Source of the DNA: Glutamicibacter arilaitensis Re117
GTDB taxonomy: Bacteria > Actinomycetota > Actinomycetes > Actinomycetales > Micrococcaceae
DNA length: 64,000 nt
Assembly (NCBI RefSeq): GCF_000197735.1
Contig: NC_014550.1
Span: 2,542,001-2,606,000 of the forward strand
Reading direction: 5' to 3'
The number at the start of each line of letters is the position of its first letter. Within the stretch, counting starts at the first letter, position 1. The notes below the pieces were generated by a model that saw only the letters and a list, made by a program, of their open reading frames with translations, did no database searches and had not been told where the DNA came from. Shown one piece after another: positions 31,606-41,125 of this stretch. The translations under genes and the position numbers were made by a program.

Positions 31606-32253
31606 ATGGTTAGTGTTCTCGGATCAACAATTACGGCCTTCGGGCATATCATTTCGGCAATTCTGAAGCGGAAAGAACCAAAGAAAAGAAAAGCGTCGCT
31701 CAAAACGAGCGTGAACGTTGTGACGCTAAAAGGTAAATCAGCAATCGAGCTCAACCTTTCCAATCCTAAATTAAATAAGGACACTACGGTCGTGAAATCA
31801 ATAAGCTTATGTTTAGAGATTCGCGACGAGAGTTGCAATGATCCCATTTTCTCAAGACTGGCACGCCAGCCGCATGCGACGACCACCCTAAAACGAGTAG
31901 GGATAGCCCCTGGGCAGTCCCACGTGTGGCACGGCTCAGTTAATTGGACAGAGGTTTACGATGACGTCATCAAGAAGACGAACAAAGCACTAAGCGAAGC
32001 ATGGGATGAAGAGCATATAGCGTTATTCAAAGAATCAGAAAATAGCGCCTATGAAACCAGGCAAAAAAAGACACTAGCAGGCTATTTTTCTCGTATTATC
32101 CATGCCATCGACACGCCCTCGCCTCAACTGCGATTCGACATCATTACCGAGCAAGATGGAGTTCACCATTCCAGAATTTTCACACTCATGGGAGAAAATG
32201 TTGTTGATCGGATAAAACAAACGTTTGTCGACTCTTCACGATCAGGAGCGTAG
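31606..32253 (+). CDS. Unknown protein upstream of the RT gene
   Basis: About 215 aa from ATG 31606 (MVSVLGSTITAFGHIISAIL); an in-frame ATG at 31549 would add 19 residues. A short hydrophobic/amphipathic N-terminus and a Lys/Arg cluster (KRKEPKKRKASLK) come first, then a beta-rich stretch (SVNVVTLKGKSAIELNLS) and a helical C-terminal half. No motif recognised. AT-rich like the RT genes that follow, which suggests they arrived together; a role in that system is only a guess. Confidence 0.55.
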   Translation: MVSVLGSTITAFGHIISAILKRKEPKKRKASLKTSVNVVTLKGKSAIELNLSNPKLNKDTTVVKSISLCLEIRDESCNDPIFSRLARQPHATTTLKRVGIAPGQSHVWHGSVNWTEVYDDVIKKTNKALSEAWDEEHIALFKESENSAYETRQKKTLAGYFSRIIHAIDTPSPQLRFDIITEQDGVHHSRIFTLMGENVVDRIKQTFVDSSRSGA

Positions 32254-32504
32254 CACCGGCCTGATCCCACACCTCCGACATGATCCTCGCATCGTGATTC
32301 GCGAAGTTCTTGAACCTGACGATGCTTCAGCCGCCTATAGATCGGTTCTGTCGCCCCTTGAACGAACTGACATGATCGAAATACGTCAAGCTAGCCGGCG
32401 CCCGCTTCTTCAACGTCGTCGCCGAAGAAACTTCTGAAAATTAATAAACAGGCTAAACCCCATCAACTAGTCCGAAAGACGAAACTTCAAAGAGAGAATT
32501 TCGC

Positions 32505-33532
32505 ATGGCCACTCACCGAATTATCGTTCGATCTGATACTGCAAAAAAACTAAACCTCTACACGGCAGCCGCTACGGTAGCTTCAATCCCCCTTATGGAT
32601 CTACCAGTTCTACTCTCCGATAAGGCATTGCAGGGTTCTGAAAAAGACCTTGCTAAATCTGCCCAATCAAGCTTAGAAGCGGGCATGTACCCAACCCTTG
32701 AATTCATTCCGATGCCGAAACTTGGATACGGAAATAGGCCGCTCGCTTCACTCGGCCCGGAGACAAGAGTGGTTCTCACTTCCATAGTAAACGCCTTGGA
32801 AGATTCTCTCCCTAAGAGTTCCCGACAAGGAGGGTTTTCGAATTTTGAAAAATTTGGAACTGAATCGGATGATTCATGGCTCGTGGATTTCGATATCGCC
32901 GCATGCTACGAATACATCGACCACAACATTCTGGATGATGAGCTGATAAGACAAGGGGCGGACGCAGACATTGTAAGGTTGACTAGTGAATTACTCCATT
33001 CCATGTTAGCTCGTCCAATTGGCCTTCCACAGGGTTTGGATCCGAGTCATCGTCTCTCTGATGCATATTTAGACCGAATCCAACGGAACCTACTCAGGCA
33101 TGGTTACTCAGGAACTAGGTTCGCTGATGATTTCAGGATGGTAGTCCAGTCCCCCGAAGAGGCTCACAAACTAATTAGCCTGTCTATCGAAGAAGCCCGT
33201 TCAGTCCATTTGACTTTAGCTGAACAAAAGATTCGTGTACGCAGATCTAAGGACGTAGTCGCAGAGCTAGTTAACCGCACAAGTGTTTTTGAGGATTACG
33301 TCGAGAAAATGATCGATGAACTCACAGAGGAAATAACGCAAAAGGTCGATTACGACGACTTCGAGACAGAGTATGTGGTTCCCGACGAAGATGTTGTTAA
33401 TTTCGCGGCTTTAGAAGAGCTGCTCGAAGATTGGGGCGATAAGGATAGGGCTAGCAGTCGAGCACTAGCTCATGCTGGAACTTTCGCCCTACGACAAGCA
33501 CAGGAGATAAAGCATGACATCAAACCATTAGC
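32505..33532 (+). pseudogene. AbiA-like reverse transcriptase, 5' part (RT domain)
   Basis: Reverse-transcriptase fold. Metal-binding strand LVDFDIAACYEYIDH (Asp128/Asp130), GLPQGLDPSHRLSDAYL (about 173-189) and the catalytic RFADDF (Asp208/Asp209), followed by an acidic helical segment. ISL3 copy E cuts the gene at KPLA; removing it and one TSD copy joins exactly in frame to 34990-35461, giving 499 aa. No retron or group II intron parts are seen. RT plus helical repeats plus HEPN is the arrangement of abortive-infection RT AbiA. Inactivated in this strain unless the IS excises precisely. Confidence 0.88.
33525..33532. repeat. 8-bp target duplication CCATTAGC (left)
   Basis: Repeated exactly at 34982-34989 on the other side of ISL3 copy E. 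Confidence 0.95.
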
Positions 33533-34981
33533 GGCTCTTCAGGAATAAGAGTGTAACCACCTGAAACCAACACCCCGATTCCCGGGCATGTCGCCGAGCA
33601 CGAAAAAGTCGAGGTCTTCCAGAAGAATGGAAGTTACTACACTAGCCATTTTCGAAAGACCTCGACGTTGCTCAATCCTACCTTCACCGCACCAGACCTC
33701 ACCACTTTCACCAATCTTGACGGCTTGGGACTGACCGCAATCGGGCAACACCTGAGCGCAGCGAAAGCCGAAATCCTCTGCCACGTCACCAACCCGATCC
33801 CTTGGTGCCAAACCTGCGGAGCAGCAGGCATTCCACGCGATACCGTCACCCGCCGCCTCGCCCACGAACCATTGGGCTGGCGTCCCACTGTCCTAGTCAT
33901 CAAACACCGCCGCTACCGTTGCGCCAATTGCCAACGAGTCTGGCGTGAAGAGCTGTCCCAAGCAGTAGCGCCACGCCAGAAAATCAGCAGGACCGGGCTA
34001 CGCTGGGCGCTGGTTGGACTGGTCTGCCACCACTTGTCAGTCTCCCGAATTGCCGAAGGCCTCGGCGTCACCTGGAATACCGCCAATGAGGCTGTGCTGG
34101 CTGAAGGTCAACGCTTACTGATTGATGATCCAACCCGCTTCGACGGGGTCAAAGTGCTGGGAGTCGATGAACATGTTTGGCGGCATACCCGAACCGGCGA
34201 CAAATACGTCACCGTGATTGTGGACCTCACCGCGGTGCGTGACGGCACCGGTACCGCACGACTGATCGACATGGTCCCTGGAAGATCCAAAGCTGTATTC
34301 AAAACCTGGCTGGCTGATCAAGAAGAACAATGGAAACAGGGCATTGAAGTCGTCGCAATGGACGGTTTCACCGGCTTCAAAACAGCTGCCGTCGAGGAGC
34401 TACCCCACGCGGTGGAGGTGTTGGATCCATTCCATGTAGTCAAACTAGGTTCCGAGGCGCTGGACCAGACCCGGCAACGGATTCAACGTGAGCAACATGG
34501 GCGTCGAGGACGCAAGGATGACCCGCTTTACAAGTGCAGGCGAACGCTGACCACGGGACTATCCTTGGCTACGGAAAAGCAGAAGACCAAGCTTGAAGAC
34601 CTGTTCAAGGAGCCGGAGTATGAGCCGGTTCAATTGGTCTGGAGCGTGTATCAGAAGATGGTGGATGCCTACCGGCAACCGAAGCCCGAGGTCGGACGGT
34701 GGGCCTTGGAGCAACTGATCAACGAAGTTGGCACGAAGGTACCGAAAGGGTTGCCGGAGCTGAAAAAGCTCGGCGGCACCCTGCGCAGGAGGAAGACGGA
34801 CATTCTCGCGTACTTTGATCATATTGGTAGTTCGAATGGTCCTACCGAGGCTTTGAATGGCAGGTTGGAGCATCTGCGAGGTATCGCGTTGGGGTTCAAG
34901 AATCTGGCGCACTATATCGCCCGGTCGTTGTTGGAGACCGGTGGGTTTAGACGGCGTTTACACCCTCAATCCTGAAGAGCC
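33533..34981 (+). mobile_element. ISL3-family insertion sequence, intact copy E (1449 bp)
   Basis: Perfect ends GGCTCTTCAGG/CCTGAAGAGCC and perfect 8-bp duplications. This simple insertion defines the element's true length and ends. It carries C at 33850, like copy A. Confidence 0.97.
33668..34975 (+). CDS. ISL3 family transposase (copy E)
   Basis: 435 aa, same product as copies A and D, from a TTG start. DDE residues, zinc-binding CxxC pairs and the helix-turn-helix are intact, so this copy is probably active. Confidence 0.95.
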   Translation: MLNPTFTAPDLTTFTNLDGLGLTAIGQHLSAAKAEILCHVTNPIPWCQTCGAAGIPRDTVTRRLAHEPLGWRPTVLVIKHRRYRCANCQRVWREELSQAVAPRQKISRTGLRWALVGLVCHHLSVSRIAEGLGVTWNTANEAVLAEGQRLLIDDPTRFDGVKVLGVDEHVWRHTRTGDKYVTVIVDLTAVRDGTGTARLIDMVPGRSKAVFKTWLADQEEQWKQGIEVVAMDGFTGFKTAAVEELPHAVEVLDPFHVVKLGSEALDQTRQRIQREQHGRRGRKDDPLYKCRRTLTTGLSLATEKQKTKLEDLFKEPEYEPVQLVWSVYQKMVDAYRQPKPEVGRWALEQLINEVGTKVPKGLPELKKLGGTLRRRKTDILAYFDHIGSSNGPTEALNGRLEHLRGIALGFKNLAHYIARSLLETGGFRRRLHPQS

Positions 34982-34989
34982 CCATTAGC
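34982..34989. repeat. 8-bp target duplication CCATTAGC (right)
   Basis: Matches 33525-33532; confirms a single transposition event into the RT gene. Confidence 0.95.
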
Positions 34990-35461
34990 ACTTTCAAGAA
35001 TTATTGCCAAAGAGCCAATCCGACTTAAAAAAGTTCTTGATTATCTTTTGTCTCGAAAATCTGAAACTCAAGTATGGAAAACAATGAATCTTCTTTCGAA
35101 ACTCGAGTTTTCGACGCCATGGCATATACTCTGGCTACTAACCACTGCTTCGAAATTCAGCGACTCTAGCAATATAGAGCGTAGGATTTTTGTCGCATAT
35201 GCGCGCGATCAGCTATTCCACTCTTCGGAGACAGTCCGGCAGGAATCCTCATGGTTCCTCGCTAAAAACGAAAAGCTCGCGCCAGATGAGTTATGTGATA
35301 TTTACATTAAAGCCACCGGATGCACTCAAATAGGCCTTGCAGCCGTCGCTGGATATCTTAGCGTCAGCATTTCAGAAAAGAAGCTCACCGCCATAAGAGA
35401 TGATTCATCACTGAATAGAAAAGCTTTCGCTTGGGGTGTCTCACATGCTAAGAATCCCTAA
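34990..35461 (+). pseudogene. AbiA-like reverse transcriptase, 3' part (helical repeats)
   Basis: In frame with 32505-33532 after removing ISL3: reads LSRIIAKEPIRLKKVLDYLL, WKTMNLLSKLEFSTPWHILW, RIFVAYARDQLFHSSETVRQ and so on. These evenly spaced helix pairs resemble the HEAT-like alpha-repeat domain that follows the RT domain in AbiA. It ends at TAA 35461, inside the start of the HEPN gene. Confidence 0.82.
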
Positions 35462-35996
35462 CGTTACAACAGGCACGGAAGACTGCCTAGCTCGCATTCG
35501 AATTGCTTGCGAATACGGAACTTCTCCCAGAGAATTGGTGCTCGCTGCCGTTCCGGAAGTTGAGTTTCGAATTGATGCAATGATTAGAGACGCAGCACTG
35601 AATTCCAACATGAAAAAATGCCGTATAGGAGAATTCTTCATTGAAGAGAAACTCAGTAGTTATTTTCAAACTTGGGCAGCTAGGGAATCATTTCTCACTG
35701 GAGTGTTCGACTGCAATTTATCAGGAATCACAATCGGTCAAAATTTTAAGTTACTCGTAGAGATTAGAAATTCTCTTGTGCATGGAAACGGTTCGCTCAC
35801 TGCCCTGCAAACAAAATCACTTCAGTCCCTTATCAAAATTCGCGGGAATCTAGAAAAAGTATTCGACTTACAGGTTGATGGGACAAGGCTAATGCTGGAT
35901 TCTCTGGATAGAAGAAAAGTAAGTGACGTTGCTTGCGAATACTTGATATTTATTGATCAGTCAATCGCTGAATATCATTTAAATGATGAAAAATGA
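35445..35996 (+). CDS. HEPN-like protein, candidate toxin of the RT system
   Basis: 183 aa from ATG 35445, overlapping the RT stop by 17 bases, so probably translationally coupled. All-helical. The segment LLVEIRNSLVHGNGS contains R-N-S-L-V-H, the Rx4-6H signature of HEPN ribonucleases, with the usual polar residue after the Arg. In AbiA the HEPN domain is the C-terminal part of the RT polypeptide; here it is a separate protein. The gene is intact although its partner is broken. Alternative: a non-nucleolytic HEPN (structural) protein. Confidence 0.7.
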   Translation: MLRIPNVTTGTEDCLARIRIACEYGTSPRELVLAAVPEVEFRIDAMIRDAALNSNMKKCRIGEFFIEEKLSSYFQTWAARESFLTGVFDCNLSGITIGQNFKLLVEIRNSLVHGNGSLTALQTKSLQSLIKIRGNLEKVFDLQVDGTRLMLDSLDRRKVSDVACEYLIFIDQSIAEYHLNDEK

Positions 35997-36135
35997 ATAA
36001 AATACCGTTAGTAAGTAGAATCTTTCTGGAGACTGCCAAATCGCGCGAGTTGGAACTATTTTTCTGAAGATTTGGCGACCATCTATCCGGAATCGAAGTA
36101 CCACTTAGCCGGACTGCCGGATGTAATCACTCGGT

Positions 36136-36243
36136 AGTTTGTTTACACACGAACTCACCACATCGCTTACAACCAAACTCAGGACATCGTAGACACGCGG
36201 CATCAGCACATCGCTGACAACCAAACTCACAACATCGCTGACA
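36136..36243. repeat. 24-bp-phased 12-bp sites at the left end of IS481-like element 1
   Basis: ACATCGCTTACA 36160, ACATCGTAGACA 36184, ACATCGCTGACA 36208 and 36232; a weaker unit AGTTTGTTTACA at 36136. All starts are exactly 24 bases apart. Likely transposase binding sites. Confidence 0.85.
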
Positions 36244-36266
36244 CCGTGCGCAACGAATCTCCTTAG

Positions 36267-36618
36267 CTAGGAAACGGCGACGTCAGACGAATAGTAGATG
36301 TCCTCATACTCGATCCGCTTCTGAGTCCAGGCCGGCTTCGGATCCCTGATCCGGGCTCCATACACCTGCCACAACGGCACCAAACGCGCACTGGAATGCA
36401 GCCTGACCGGTAACGGAAATGACAGTGATTGCTCACCATCAACAGTGCTGTAAAGCGTATAAGCATCCTTGCTCAAGACCAGCTGGTATTCACCGATCAG
36501 GTGAGCTGGCACCTTGAAAACACGGCCACGAAAATAGATCTGCGGATTCGTCCGTCGAATCTGGATCACATCATCGCGTTGATCCGTCAGTACGCTGGCC
36601 CTGTCTGTCAGGCTGGAG
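36267..36618 (-). pseudogene. IS481-like transposase 1, C-terminal beta-barrel fragment
   Basis: Reads RTNPQIYFRGRVFKVPAHL, then LYSTVDGEQSLSFPLPVRL and YEDIYYSSDVAVS. It aligns with the last ~110 residues of the intact relative encoded at 43078-44490 (QAYYRGKQISLP, VVLSFPLPM). It is the detached tail of the transposase at 38179-39314. Confidence 0.8.
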
Positions 36619-36685
36619 TGAGACCACTGATTCATAGCAAGTAAACCTCCCCTCAGACAGGGCGAGAACAGGTACAACCGCCATC

Positions 36686-37123
36686 ATGAGCATCGATTCC
36701 ATCCACCCCACCCCGGGGAACATGCCGGAGAATGGAACTATGGACTCCATCGATTCGCGCCCAGAACAGCCCCGCCGCAGGAGCATCAGCCCAGCCCAGA
36801 AACTGGCTTACCTCGACGGCTACGAACAAGCGATCCAAACCGGCGAGGGCCGAGGCTACCTGCGCGCCAACGCCTTGTATTCCTCGCAGATCGTTGAATG
36901 GCGCAGGCTACGCGACGCCGGAGTCCTCGGAGATTCAACCAGCAACAGCTTCCCGGCCCGGTCCAGTAGCCGGCTGAGCAAGGAACAAGCGGAAATCGCC
37001 CGACTGAAAAAGCAGCTAGCTGCCAACGAGCAGAAGCTTGCAACCACCCAAACCGCGTTGGAGATCATGGGAAAAGCACACGCGCTCTTGGAACAAATCT
37101 CGAAGAGCGCGGATTCCAAATAG
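36686..37123 (+). CDS. IS3-family transposase OrfA (with helix-turn-helix)
   Basis: 145 aa. An HTH-like segment (SPAQKLAYLDGYEQAI, YLRANALYSSQIVEWRRLRD) is followed by a heptad-like leucine-zipper helix (SKEQAEIARLKKQLAANEQK) that mediates OrfA/OrfAB contacts. orfB lies in the -1 frame, and the frame stays open across the end of orfA, as expected for programmed frameshifting near CCAAATAG at the orfA stop. Confidence 0.85.
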   Translation: MSIDSIHPTPGNMPENGTMDSIDSRPEQPRRRSISPAQKLAYLDGYEQAIQTGEGRGYLRANALYSSQIVEWRRLRDAGVLGDSTSNSFPARSSSRLSKEQAEIARLKKQLAANEQKLATTQTALEIMGKAHALLEQISKSADSK

Positions 37124-37221
37124 CAGCCCAGGACCTCCTGTCCCACGTTTATGAACAACTGGTCACCGGCGGGGTATCAACACGTCAGGCCAGCTCGCTG
37201 GCCGGGGTCAGTAGGGCGACG

Positions 37222-38163
37222 ATGAACCGCCGCCAAAACGCTGCCCGCGCAGGGCGAGCACTGCGGGCTACCGCTCCTCGCCCGGCACCAGCGAACAAGC
37301 TCACCGCGCAGGAAGAAACCACGATTCTGGCAACGCTGAACAGCGAACGGTTCGTGGACCAAGCCCCAGAGCAGATCCACGCCACGCTGCTGTCTGAAGG
37401 GACATATCTGTGCTCGGTATCGAGCATGTATCGGTTGCTGCGGAGGGCGAAGCAAGTGGCTGAACGCCGTCGACAGGCCCGTCATCCAGCACGAAAGGTC
37501 CCCGAGCTGGTCGCGGATCAGCCTGGAGAGGTGTTCACTTGGGATATCACTAAGCTGGCCGGCCCGACGAAGGGCGTGTATTTCGACGCGTACGTGATGA
37601 TTGATATCTATTCGCGCTATATCGTCGGTTGCCAGGTCCATACTCGTGAATCCGGGGAGCTGGCGAGTGATTTCATTGCCGGGGTGTTCGCCAAAGACCA
37701 GGTGCCGAAAGTTGTGCATGCCGACCGCGGCACCTCGATGACCTCGAAACCCGTGGCGGCTTTGTTGGCGGACTTGGACGTGCTCAAATCGCATTCGCGG
37801 CCGAAGGTCAGCAATGACAACCCGTTCAGTGAGGCGTGGTTCAAGACCTTGAAGTATCTTCCGACATTCCCGCAGCGGTTTGGATCACTTGTTGATGCCC
37901 GGGCTTTCATGGACCGGTTTGTTCAGTCGTATAACGGGCACCATCGCCATTCGGGGATTGGGTTCCATACGCCTGCTGATGTTCATTTCGGGATGACTGG
38001 GCATGTTGATGACCAGAGGTTGGCTGCATTGCAGAGGGCTTGGGATGAGCATCCTGAGCGTTTTGGGCGGCGCAGGTTGCCGAAGAAGCTTCAGATGCCC
38101 GAAGCGGCGTGGATCAATGAGCCGGTGAAGCGGTTGGAAGGACAAGAAATGCAAGCTGGTTAA
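37222..38163 (+). CDS. IS3-family transposase OrfB (DDE integrase)
   Basis: 313 aa from the ATG, but the frame is open back to about 37115 so the product is probably made as an OrfAB fusion by -1 frameshifting. DDE residues: FTWDITKL, VHADRGTSM, and Glu in NPFSEAWFKTLKY; the tail YNGHHRHSGIGFHTPADVH is typical of the family. Confidence 0.92.
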   Translation: MNRRQNAARAGRALRATAPRPAPANKLTAQEETTILATLNSERFVDQAPEQIHATLLSEGTYLCSVSSMYRLLRRAKQVAERRRQARHPARKVPELVADQPGEVFTWDITKLAGPTKGVYFDAYVMIDIYSRYIVGCQVHTRESGELASDFIAGVFAKDQVPKVVHADRGTSMTSKPVAALLADLDVLKSHSRPKVSNDNPFSEAWFKTLKYLPTFPQRFGSLVDARAFMDRFVQSYNGHHRHSGIGFHTPADVHFGMTGHVDDQRLAALQRAWDEHPERFGRRRLPKKLQMPEAAWINEPVKRLEGQEMQAG

Positions 38164-38178
38164 CACTCATTGGTCTCA

Positions 38179-39314
38179 CTTGACTTGAAAATTTCCGTGG
38201 GGCTACCGGTGTAGTTTTCAACCTTCGTACGTCCCAACACCTGAAGCCCATCATCCACTACGCCCTCCGGAACCAAATCGGCTTTCACGGCCAGAGCCTT
38301 GTCCAAGTACGACTGGGCTTTGGCCTGTATCCGGGCAATATCGATGGCCACGCCATCCGAACCACGATGATCACCGGCTTCCCACGCTTGAGCAGGCGTC
38401 AGATACGTGTGCCCCACTTTCAGCGCCTGGTGGCGCCGACGGTGGTTATAGTGATTCCGATACTGCTCCAACAACGTGGAAAGCTCCGCCAGGTTATGTG
38501 GTGCATGCGCGTCGAGGAACCGGGTCAACGTATTATGGCTGCGTTCGTTCTTGCCTTGCGTTTGCGGATGACTGAACCGGCCCGTAATCGCTTCGCAGCC
38601 CACGCTAGCCAAGAATATTTCAGTCTGGTTCACCAGGCCCTGCCGAGAAAGATTGAAAGCACCACCATTGTCGCTGAGAAGTTGTTGCGGCACCCCATAC
38701 TCCGCGAACGCTGCCTTGAGCGTTTCCATCGCATCTTGCGCGTTCTCCATTTGCTCAAAGCACCGCGTACCCACGTCGAATCGGGAGCCGTCATCAATGA
38801 GCTGATAGATCATCGCCTTGGTCGCGTCCTGGTCGAACAATCGATATTCCAGTCCGTCGATCTGCCACATTTCCATCGGATGCGAACGGGCGAAGCGCAG
38901 CCATGATTTACGGGGGCGTTTGCGCGGGTTTCGCTTGGTAGCTCCGGCCTCGGCAAGGATCCTGCCGATCGTGGCCACCGAGGGGCGTAGCTCACCGAAC
39001 TCCTGAGTATCAAGGCTTTCGAACCAGATAGATAAGGGCCCGTTGTCCCACCCGTCCTTGGCCAGTCGCTTGCGGATGCGTAGGACCGTGGTTTTGGTTT
39101 GGTCGCTGTAGATGCGCCGGTCTGTTTTCGGGGCTCTGGAGTGCGGGTTGAGTGCTTTGTTCCCTTCGGCAACGAATCGCTCTTTGACTTTGTAGTAGGA
39201 GGGTCTGCTGATTCCCAGTTCCTTGCAGAACTGCGAGATACTCAAGGAGTCTGGCAGGCCCGGATCGAACTCGATGATTTGGCGGCGTATCGACGCCGAT
39301 AATGAATTTGACAC
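38179..39314 (-). pseudogene. IS481-like transposase 1, main fragment
   Basis: N-terminal HTH (DSLSISQFCKELGISRPSYY), then an integrase core with WQIDGLEY, LLSDNGGAF and Glu in GKNERSH. Continues to KADLVPEGVVDD and the start of the linker, then runs into the IS3-type insertion and ends artificially at SSETNEC. The missing C-terminal barrel is at 36267-36618. Confidence 0.88.
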
Positions 39315-39371
39315 GTTTAATTATCAAATTGATCGCTGACCAGAAGGGGCCTGCCAGCATGTCTTGCTACC

Positions 39372-39431
39372 TGTCAGCGATGTGCTGATACATCCTGTAA
39401 GCGATGTTGTGAGTCAGGGTGTAAGCGATGT
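39372..39431. repeat. 24-bp-phased 12-bp sites at the right end of IS481-like element 1
   Basis: TGTCAGCGATGT 39372, TGTAAGCGATGT 39396 and 39420, in inverted orientation to the left-end sites and exactly 24 bases apart; the outermost ends 14 bases from the terminus. Confidence 0.85.
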
Positions 39432-39504
39432 TCTGAGAGAGGACAAGCCGGACTGCCGGACTGCCGGTACCATCAAGCCATATTTGGCACTAAATAGCCC
39501 CAAA

Positions 39505-39666
39505 TGGTACTTCTATTCTGACGACTTGGTGTGAAATCTCGCTACATCGTAGGCACCGAATGTTTAGTAGACGCAGTTGGTAGCACCTGTGCAACGAAAC
39601 GGTGTGAAATCTCGTGACTTCGTGGACACTGAATCTCGTCACTTCGTGGACAGTGGATCTCAATAC
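39505..39666. mobile_element. Solitary IS481-like end
   Basis: Contains ACTTCGTGGACA at 39617 and 39641 (24-bp phase). Bases 39565-39666 match 44542-44643 in inverted orientation at roughly 90% identity. It is cut after CAATAC by the IS3-type element. It looks like the end of a third, related element; the outer boundary is approximate. Confidence 0.65.
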
Positions 39667-39692
39667 GAAAAATGTCAAGCTGTGTGGAGTCA

Positions 39693-40740
39693 CTAAGCTG
39701 CCTGCAACGCAACACCCGCCTCTTCTGACGGCAGGTTAATCCCCACGACCCCCGCAGGCGCAGGCGTCACCGGACGGTAATGAAAACGTGCCGGATGCAA
39801 CCGGTAATAATCCTCCAATGCCTGCTGCCGCACCTGCCAAACATGCTCCCAAGACCCGTCGTGGACCTGCGCCGGAGAGAACAAAGCAATCCCCGAATGC
39901 TTGTGCTGCCCGTTGTACCACGGCACGTACCCATCCAAATAGGCTCGCGCATCGGCAAGCGCGGAGAATACTTTTGGATAATCGGGACGATACTTCATCG
40001 TCCTGAATCCGGACTCACTGAACGGGTTGTCATTCGATACGTAGGGCCGGTTATGGCTCAGCTCAACACCTTTGGCCTCCAACGCGTCTTTCAAGGCATT
40101 GGACTTCATGGCCGGCCCAGAATCGGCATGTACTACATGGGGCACGCCGTAGGTTTTGAAAGCGTCTTGGAACATCTCCACGGCCAGATGATCCGCTTCG
40201 CGCTCCTCCACCCGGTACCCGACGATCTGCCGGGAGAAAATATCGATGATCGAATAGGCCTTGAACACGCGGTTCTTATACGGCGAATACAAGTCGGTAA
40301 TGTCCCACGACCAGATCTGCCCAGGACCGGTGGCTTTCAACACAGGCTTTTGTCCTCGTGTTGTGCGGTTTTGTTTTCGGGTGGGCACCTTCGGGCGGAG
40401 CATCTGCTCTTCGAGCGCTGCGGCAATACGCCACCATGCGCGCCGCGAGGCGAGCATGAGTCCTTCATCCCAGGCTGTGGCAAAGGAATGGTCCACCGAG
40501 TTCCCCTCGGCCCACCCGGCAAGAATACGCTCTTCGATGCGCTCACAGTCCCCGGGGCTGATCCTGGTGGAATAGGCGCGATCCGCCTGGTGGATCGGGT
40601 TCGTTGCCCTGGGCCTCGGACTGCTCCGGTAGTGCCAGGTCGAACGGGAAAGACCGGTGACTTTGAGGGCTTGGCGTTGCGAACCGTTAAGGCTCGTTAG
40701 GGCTCGGATCAGTTCGTTTTCCGTGGCGATGAATTCTTGC
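39693..40740 (-). CDS. IS3-family transposase OrfB (DDE integrase)
   Basis: The frame is open from about 40740 (EFIATENELIRALTSLNGSQ, QALKVTGLSRSTWHYR), so the first standard ATG (40496) is not the true N-terminus; expression as OrfAB through a -1 shift at the end of orfA is likely. DDE residues: SWDITDL, VHADSGPAM, Glu in NPFSESGFRTMKY. C-terminus ends VALQAA. Confidence 0.88.
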
Positions 40741-41125
40741 GCTCGTCCGTCGTTGACGTGGCGGGCTCTTGCTCGTTCAACGCGTGCAAGAGCCCGATAG
40801 CTTTTCCCAGGGCCTCGTTAGTTCCTTCGAGCTGGCGGACGCGTTCACGCAGCGCCTTGAGCTCGTCCTCGTGTTCTGCTTGTTCCTTGGCACGGGCTTG
40901 CTCGAAGGCTGAGCGTTGGCTCGGGGTAGTGTTCATCTGTCCATGATCTCGTGGAACGAGATTGCGGTCGAGGTCCCCTTCGAAGACGAGCTGGTTCCAG
41001 CGGTAGAACGTGGCCCTGGAGAAGGGCTGTTGCTGCAGCCATGCAGTCCGGGTGCCGTGGGGCTGCAGGTTGTATTGGTGGACGTAGTCCCTGATTTCTT
41101 CGCGGGTGACGCCGACGGTGCTCAT
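40709..41125 (-). CDS. IS3-family transposase OrfA
   Basis: 138 aa. N-terminal HTH region (TREEIRDYVHQYNL, PFSRATFYRWNQLV), then a charged coiled coil (FEQARAKEQAEHEDELKALR) ending in ALGKAIGLLHAL. Overlaps the orfB frame by about 30 bases. Confidence 0.85.
   Translation of the reverse strand: MSTVGVTREEIRDYVHQYNLQPHGTRTAWLQQQPFSRATFYRWNQLVFEGDLDRNLVPRDHGQMNTTPSQRSAFEQARAKEQAEHEDELKALRERVRQLEGTNEALGKAIGLLHALNEQEPATSTTDERKNSSPRKTN

Larger units (their letters stand above)
36600..38200 (+). mobile_element. IS3-family element inserted in IS481-like transposase 1
   Basis: Carries overlapping-frame orfA and orfB. The ends share AGTGAGACCA followed by TGA in inverted orientation (36617 and the complement ending at 38180); the outer boundaries are approximate and the target duplication was not resolved. 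Confidence 0.7.
36122..39445 (-). mobile_element. IS481-like element 1, interrupted by an IS3-type element
   Basis: Ends TGTAATCACTC (36122) and the complement of TGTCCTCTCTC (39445) have matching layouts. Both ends carry 12-bp repeats on a 24-bp grid whose first unit lies 14 bases from the terminus. A 14-bp direct repeat AGCCGGACTGCCGG lies just outside each end (36107-36120, 39446-39459). The transposase gene on the minus strand is split by an IS3-family element at about 36600-38200. Confidence 0.8.

Noticed and set aside
32225..32437. 70-codon frame between the unknown gene and the RT
   Set aside because: Overlaps the previous gene, ends in an Arg-rich stretch without family resemblance.
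36136..36243. CRISPR-like regularly spaced repeats
   Set aside because: Units are 12 bp with 12-bp gaps, differ from one another, lie at an IS end and are mirrored at the other end; no cas genes.
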